Below the pieces are notes generated by a model that saw only the letters and a program-made list of their open reading frames with translations, had not been told where the DNA came from and did not search any database. The translations under genes and the position numbers were made by a program. Below are positions 58,502 to 64,000 of a stretch of 64,000 nucleotides of DNA, in pieces; positions within the stretch are counted from its first letter, which is position 1; each line of letters begins with the position of its first letter. Origin of the DNA: Coleophoma eucalyptorum (Eukaryota; Ascomycota; Leotiomycetes; Helotiales; Dermateaceae); the NCBI GenBank assembly GCA_026120035.1, contig JALRME010000030.1, positions 486,766 to 550,765 of the forward strand, in the 5' to 3' direction.

Positions 58502-60484
58502 ATGGTGTCGCCTCCACCGACAGCGCACCGGCAGCTACATAGATACGCCTGTTCCCTCTGCGCGCGCCGCAAGGTCAAATGTGACAAAGGATATCCTTGT
58601 GTAAACTGCTTCAAGGTTCAAGCCCAATGCATATATCAAGCTCCCACCTCACATCGAACTCGGAAGAGGGCCGGTGACGAAGACCTCGTCACCCGTCTGG
58701 CTCAATATGAAGATCTAATGCGGAAACACAATATCGACTTCAGCCACTACGCCAATACCTAGATACCTCCCTCCCTAGGACACAAACTACAGAATAGCGA
58801 CACTCAACCCCTGGCCTCTACAATACCTTCAACTAGTCCTCTCGAACTAGAGGTTCACACTTTAGATAATGTCTCAGCAAATGTAGAACAGTGAGATGAC
58901 CACTCAAACAGCGGTATTTCCTTTTGTGGAGCGACATGCTGAGCTTACATGTAGGTGTTTATGGTCGAATCTGAGCTCCGAGGTCAGTTATTCTGTGGTT
59001 TTCTCTGGCTAAAGACTAATATCTCTACCGCCACAAGCTCAAGTATCCTCCTATCCAGAGCCTGCGTCATAGATACGACCCCCATCGGTATCCTACACCA
59101 TCGCTTCGATTCACATTCCCCAACAATCAGCCTGAACTTCATGCGTTATATCCAAAACCCAGACACATCATGCGGTTCTGGCAGATCTTTGTCGAAAGGA
59201 TCAATCCGCTTACGAAGGTGGTCCATGTGCCAACGTTGCAGCCGCGCTTCTTGGATGCAAGCTGGGATCCATCTAAGGCCTCAAAGTCTTTGACTGCCAT
59301 CATGTTCGCAGTATACAACATAGCTATCATCCCGATGTCTTCAGATGATTGCCGGTCCTCTTTCGGCGAGACCAAAGACACCCTAGTGACGCGTTACCGA
59401 GCTGCGACAGTCCAGGCTCTTTTCGCAGCCGAGGTCTTCACGACCAGGGAACTCGAGGTTCTCCAAGCACTTGTCCTGCTTCTCTTCATAGACCCAGAGT
59501 CTGAGTTGACGTTGACGCTGACCAGCACCGCCATAAGGCTAGGCCAAACGATGGGCCTGCACCGTGAAAATACTGGCCCTGAGATCGCGTTCTTCGAGAA
59601 CGAGATGCGCATTCGTCTCTGGTGACAGTTGCACTGTCTCGACTCCCGAAGTCGCGCACTTAGCACTCTAGGCATGAAACCGCTAGCACAATCCGAGTTT
59701 GGCGATTTCCGTCTCCCACTCAACGTCAACGACGCGGATTTGCATCCAGATATGGTCGAGGCCCCTCTTGAGCACAGCGGTCCAACGGAGATGCTGTGCA
59801 TCTTAATGAATTTTGAATTCCTGAACTGGTTTCGAACGTCGCTCAAGGCGTCCAAGGTCTTCAATAATGTCATACAAAGGGCCTTTGGGGTGCAGTATCT
59901 CGATGGGGCTGGAAGATGAGACAGTCAATGAGCTTGAGAGCCTCTTCCAAGAGAAGTGCCTTTGTAATTGGGACAAGAATATACCTCTCCATAACCTGGC
60001 ACACGCCGTCGCCAAATTTACCGTGTCTCGCATGGGATTCAAGGCTCACCATCCCCGTGTACGAGGGGCAGCCACTGATGGCAAAATCTTTATGATAAGG
60101 AAGGAAAGCGATATGCTCTTCGATTCGGCCCTGACCACGTTGGAGATGGTAGATGTGAGCATACGTGGCAAGCTTTCCTCGCATTTGTTCATCCACATTA
60201 CTTTCACCTTCCAGCTCGACGCCTACATCTATGTTATCAGCGACCTACGGCACCGATGCTCTGGGGACCAGGTAGCCTTGGCTTGGAGGCTAGTCGAGGA
60301 TCTTTACAATGAGTACCCTGAGCTGATCGACGAGGCTGACAACACTTTCTTTGTTGCTCTCGGCGATCTCACTCTGGAAGCTTGGGAGGCGCGTAGGAGG
60401 GAATTGACTCATCGTCAGGATGCTTCAGATTCCAAACTCGCGCTACAGTTCGTCCGGCTGCTCTTGAACAAAAGAGAAAAGTAG
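58502..60484 (+). pseudogene. Zn2Cys6 transcription factor relic
   Basis: The ATG at 58502 opens MVSPPPTAHRQLHR, then a perfect zinc cluster (ACSLCARRKVKC...CVNCFKVQAQC). The frame then meets TAG (58760-58762) and TGA (58892-58894). The fungal-specific TF domain continues from about 59140 (MRFWQIFVERINPLTKVVHVPT, then LGQTMGLHREN and MRIRLW), where TGA at 59623-59625 replaces the expected second Trp, and carries on in the same frame with QLHCLDSRSRALSTLGM. A frameshift near 59900 moves the C-terminal part (ending at 60484) to another frame. TAG and TGA changes match C-to-T or G-to-A mutation. The homologous intact gene would control pathway or efflux genes; this copy cannot. Confidence 0.88.
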
Positions 60485-61915
60485 ATGAAGAAAGTGTTCT
60501 GATGCCCATTGTTACCGATCCCGACGGTTGCAACGGCTTCATCTTAACAGAGGGTAGCAATTTAAGTTGGGGATATTGGAACGATTTGTTGCAGATATGA
60601 TTGTCCGCTTACTCGTTGTTTGGGCGCATCATGGGATTGACTGGCATTGTGAATTCAGATTCAAAAGTATATATAAAATAAAAGCAAAATACATACAACA
60701 ATTAGCATTCGCTAATTTTCACCCACCCAACTACTAATCTACTGGTCTAGAGTTTTTATGAGACCAATACTCGGAAAAGCCGCTCCTAGCTTAGATGATA
60801 AGCTACGCTGCTCTACTAGTTGCGTAGGCAGTGTATGTAGAGGTGAAGTAAAATCTCTTCAGGTTATACAAAGACGGCTTTAGTACTGCGAAAAAAACTC
60901 AAAGGCAGAATATGCCAATCGATTCTACGTTTTGGTAAATCACGATTATTGTAATAGATACTGTAGTGGCGCTTGTATACGCCCTAAAATTGGACTGCTT
61001 TTCAAATATTTGCCTTCTCCTAGAACTGGAACATTCAAAGTACTTAGAAGATTCGGGATAACTGCAAGTAGGTTTATATAAATAAGTATTTAGTAAATCT
61101 TTTTCTAGAGTTTCCTTTTCGAGAAAGTCTTGCCGAATTCTAGATTTTGTTCAGTATAGCTTCGAAAATATGTAGATATGTACTTTATGCTGGATGCTCG
61201 GTTAACCTACTCTCCTATTCCAGTTAAGCGAGACGCCTTGTGAAAGCCGACTTAGATCCAAGACAAGTAGCTATATCGGGATTTGTAATACTAAGGTAGT
61301 CATAGAAGATGAGTACTTGTTTAACATGAACTATTATCTTCGTTTTCGACTCGTACTGCTACTTAAGTGGCTCCTCCGCAAGTGCTAGTACTTTATTGCA
61401 GTCGTTGTAGCTATTGAATCGTTTGTCTTAGGTTTATTAATGTGCTCCCATTTAGGAATAATCTTTGCTCTCTTACCTACTTATATAGGTAGGTACGCTA
61501 CTACTTACAATTTATTCTGTATATCGCTTGAAAGCTTAGTTATCTAATCTCTAATCAATTTGTACTCTATCGCTATATTTGTCCCTTGTTATTTAAGTAT
61601 TAGCTCCTTCTTATCCTTATAGTTCTATCGCTACCTTACTTACCTTTACTATATACATACTACTATTAATAATACTATATCTTAGTAGGTAGCATACTAA
61701 GTACCTGCTGGGGGTAATCCGGTATCCTTATAAGTTCCTCAAGGGACTTCTGCAGAGTTTTTCGGTTGTGGGATGGTTTCAGGTAGAGAGGTAACGTCGA
61801 CAGAGGGGAAGAAGATAAATCCCTTGCGTCGTTACGCGAGGTGGGGAATGTCTGATGTATTTAAGAATTACTGCCTCCTCTTGGGAAAGGGCAAGACGCT
61901 ACAATGCACTTGGAT
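60485..61915. other. AT-rich repeat-prone stretch
   Basis: No gene supported apart from the 5S pseudogene. Long AT-rich runs with frequent TAG/TAC and CTA words, typical of heavily mutated repeat DNA. Confidence 0.5.
60691..60785 (-). pseudogene. 5S rRNA pseudogene
   Basis: The minus strand keeps the 3' half of a 5S gene: GTAGATTAGTAGTTGGGTGGG, TGA, a degraded ACCACC region (AAAATT), AGCGAATGC and TTGTTGTATGT. The 5' half is unrecognisable beyond a GAGCGG/CCG echo and the ACATACGACC start is missing. The C-to-T-like changes fit RIP or simple decay. Confidence 0.75.
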
Positions 61916-62501
61916 TAGGCTGCGCACTGGGTACCCATGGGCTGGTTTTTCGCTTAATATAGGGGTTTTGCCTAGTATATAGGGGTATCAAAAGGGGGGG
62001 AGGTATCTCTTAGATTTTGAGTATTAATTTCAACTTTAGACTCTAACTCTTAATTTTGACTTTAGATTTCTTCTCTTGGAATTGACTCTTAATTCTAACT
62101 CTCGATTCTAACTTTCGATCTTAGCTCTTGATTTTGACTTTAATTTTAAACGGCCCCTCTTATTTGCTTCCGACTTGCTAAGTCGAAATCCAAAGTCGAA
62201 ATCCAAAGTCGAAATCCAAAATTAATATCCAAAGTCGAAAAATTAAGAGTTAGATTCTAAAGTCGAAATAGAAAGTTAGATCCTAGAGTTAAAAGCAAGC
62301 AAAGAAACCAAACCACTTTCTCTTTTTAGGGACCTCTCCCCCTCTATAGTATAAAGTTACGTAATACTTATATAGGCTGGTTTTTCGTCCCAATGGTTAA
62401 CCAGTGATCTGGTTTCTGGGTTGGAATTTTTGAAAAACCACCCACTGGTCTGGTCTGGTTTTATGGGTGGTCTGGTTTTTCTGGTTTTGGTGCGCAGCCT
62501 A
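61916..62501. mobile_element. hAT-type MITE with intact ends and target-site duplication
   Basis: 586 bp bounded by perfect 12-bp terminal inverted repeats TAGGCTGCGCAC / GTGCGCAGCCTA and flanked on both sides by the 8-bp direct repeat ACTTGGAT (61908-61915, 62502-62509). An 8-bp duplication with TAGG-type ends is the signature of hAT transposons. No transposase frame is present, so it is non-autonomous. The interior is a large imperfect fold-back of TTGACTTTAGATTT-type and AAGTCGAAATCC-type sequence. Confidence 0.85.
62181..62246. repeat. Short tandem AAGTCGAAATCC units inside the MITE
   Basis: Repeats of AAGTCGAAATCCA (13-bp period, three clear copies plus degenerate ones) in the right arm of the fold-back. 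Confidence 0.75.
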
Positions 62502-62509
62502 ACTTGGAT

Positions 62510-63599
62510 TATAGATACAATAGCTATACTGAGGAACCTTATATAAGCGAGTAAGTCGAAAGTAACTACTAGTAATACTTATTTGAGGAATAAGGGTATT
62601 ATCTAAGGTATATTGTAGGTAAGGATAGCCTAGTCGATAACGTAAGAAAATACGAATATTTCTTCTATGCGTATTAGAATAGTACCTATGTATTAGTCAT
62701 ATGAGGAAGCCAAGTAATAAGATAATTAGGTATAACTAATATTATTTACTTTTTAGAGCTTCCCTTATTTCTCAAGGAAATAAGATCTATATACCTATAT
62801 AAACAAAAATATAACTAAGCTAGTAAATATGTAAAGATATACTATAGCCTAGTCGAAGCTTAGGTATATTAGTTAAAATATAAGAACCTAACGTAAGTCT
62901 AAGCTTAAGATTATTAGCTAAAATATAAGTACCTAATTGTGGAGTGTAATCTACCTAGTAAGCTTAGGCTTACATGAAACGTACTATGAAACAAAGCGTA
63001 AAAGTCGACTTAGGTTACCTTTAAGGGGTATTCTAAGTCTATTGGGCTTTATATAGTATATATATTACTTGGTATACATAGTAATATACAATTTCTAACA
63101 TCCTAACAATGTACATAGTCTACTATAAAAAAAAAGGCTTCTTTCATTTTATTTCGACTTGCACTTGACAGTGGAAAGTGCCTAACAGTCCTGTCTTTTT
63201 ACTAGGGAAAGTTCTACTTTTCACTTATACTTAGGTAATTAAAGTACCTATCTTTTTTAACTACTACATACTACATGTTTAACACTATCGCTAGTAGATG
63301 GTATTGATAGCAGCTAGAATATTTAGCGGAAATTATAATACGATCTATACTGCCTAGGCATGAAGGGCGAAATACTCTATCAGGGCCAAATAGAGGTCAA
63401 AATAAATACTACAGAATTACCTATGAATAAGAGGAAATATAAGTGTTTGTTCACCCTCGTTTGGCCTATCAAATCCTGCCTACAGCTACTTATAAGGCTT
63501 TTCATCCTCTACAACTGAAAAAAAGGCCAAGGAACTGGAGCTTCCTAGCTTCCAAGGGTTCTTCCAAAGACTATAAGTAATATAAATGCTAGGCTATAG
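62510..63599. other. AT-rich stretch between MITE copies
   Basis: No gene supported; dense TAAG/CTTA/TATA words in all frames, consistent with RIP-degraded transposon sequence whose type can no longer be told. Confidence 0.45.
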
Positions 63600-63884
63600 T
63601 AGGCTGCGCATGGGCTGGTTTTTTGAAAAGCTGAAAAAATCACTTACTAGTTTAACCACTGGTTTTTTGATTAAGATAGGGGTTTTTTCTAGTATATAAG
63701 AGTCTTAAAAGGGGGGGGGTACTTATCTCTTAGATTTTGACTATTAATTTCAACTTTAGACTCTAGCTCTTAATTTTGACTTTAGATTTCTTCTCTTTGA
63801 TTTTGACTCTCGATTCTAACTTTCGATCTTAGCTCTTGATTCTAACTTTAATTTTAAACGGCCCCTCTAGGTTGCTTCCGACTT
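63600..63884. mobile_element. Second, truncated copy of the hAT-type MITE
   Basis: Begins with the same terminal TAGGCTGCGCA at 63600 and follows the first copy, with gaps, through GGGCTGGTTTTT, the TCTTAGATTTTGA-type arm, TTAAACGGCCCCTCT and GCTTCCGACTT (ends about 63884). The right arm and terminal repeat are absent. The two copies are in direct orientation. Confidence 0.8.
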
Positions 63885-63904
63885 ACTTACTTATATAAGG
63901 TTCT

Positions 63905-64000
63905 GTAAAGACACAGGTTTGATCAATGGCAGGATAGAGGTGTTTGGGAGCACAATAACCTTATATTGACTATATCCTATAGGTCTCGTACGAAGGACAC
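63905..64000 (-). mobile_element. LTR-like repeat, inverted copy, running off the window end
   Basis: Read on the minus strand it matches 50836-50933 at roughly 85 percent, with a 44-bp identical core ending TCTATCCTGCC, and terminates at the same TTACA point. It starts where the second MITE copy breaks off, suggesting one element truncated or inserted into the other. Confidence 0.6.

Noticed and set aside
1..64000. CRISPR arrays, bacterial operons or phage
   Set aside because: Introns, 5S organisation and protein families are eukaryotic; no array of equal direct repeats and unique spacers is present.

Overview
The window is nuclear DNA of a filamentous ascomycete (Pezizomycotina). The evidence is multi-exon genes whose 45-75 nt GT-AG introns carry CTGAC/CTAAC-like branch points, Zn2Cys6 and HET/NACHT protein families, a 5S rRNA copy standing alone between genes, and AT-rich gene-poor tracts holding broken genes with CAG-to-TAG or TGG-to-TGA type stops, as expected where repeat-induced point mutation (RIP) acts. 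I cannot fix the genus; a leotiomycete-like plant-associated fungus is a guess.

Layout. 1-392: tail of a nucleoside hydrolase. 393-4.8 kb: gene-free. 4.8-6.5 kb: flavin-containing monooxygenase (-). 7.95-11.4 kb: a 1120-residue single-pass membrane protein (+) with a long Glu-Pro-Val repeat. 12.7-14.6 kb: transcription-factor-like gene, perhaps broken (-). 15.75-20.8 kb: GMC oxidoreductase (-) and catalase (+), head to head. 21.5-23.2 kb: intact Zn2Cys6 regulator (-). 24.65-25 kb: NACHT relic. 26-31.3 kb: two short-chain dehydrogenases flanking a Dal5-type MFS permease. 31.8-36.4 kb: type-B carboxylesterase with one nonsense codon and a tannase/feruloyl-esterase gene with frame lesions. 39.5-47.1 kb: secreted amidase (+), DAO-type FAD oxidoreductase (-), maleylacetate-reductase-like enzyme (+). 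47.9-49.8 kb: HET-domain relic. 51.3 kb: 5S rRNA. 52.3-53.8 kb: secreted endopolygalacturonase (+). 54.3-56 kb: cytochrome P450 (-). 56.6-60.5 kb: decayed MFS transporter and decayed Zn2Cys6 regulator. 60.5-64 kb: repeat-rich AT DNA with a 5S pseudogene, a hAT-type MITE with target-site duplication, a second partial copy, and an LTR-like repeat.

How the genes may fit together (inference). The 15-47 kb stretch looks like a catabolic island for plant ester or phenolic substrates: secreted hydrolases (tannase, carboxylesterase, amidase), an organic-anion permease, several flavin and nicotinamide oxidoreductases, a catalase beside a GMC enzyme that may generate H2O2, a maleylacetate-reductase-like step, and one local Zn2Cys6 regulator. 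CGGCCG palindromes, the kind of site Zn2Cys6 factors bind, cluster upstream of both SDR genes. Two of the hydrolases are already broken, and an MFS-regulator pair next to the P450 is dead, so part of this accessory set is being lost. Exon models were spliced by hand; all intact models add up to an open frame, but none has been checked against transcripts or databases.
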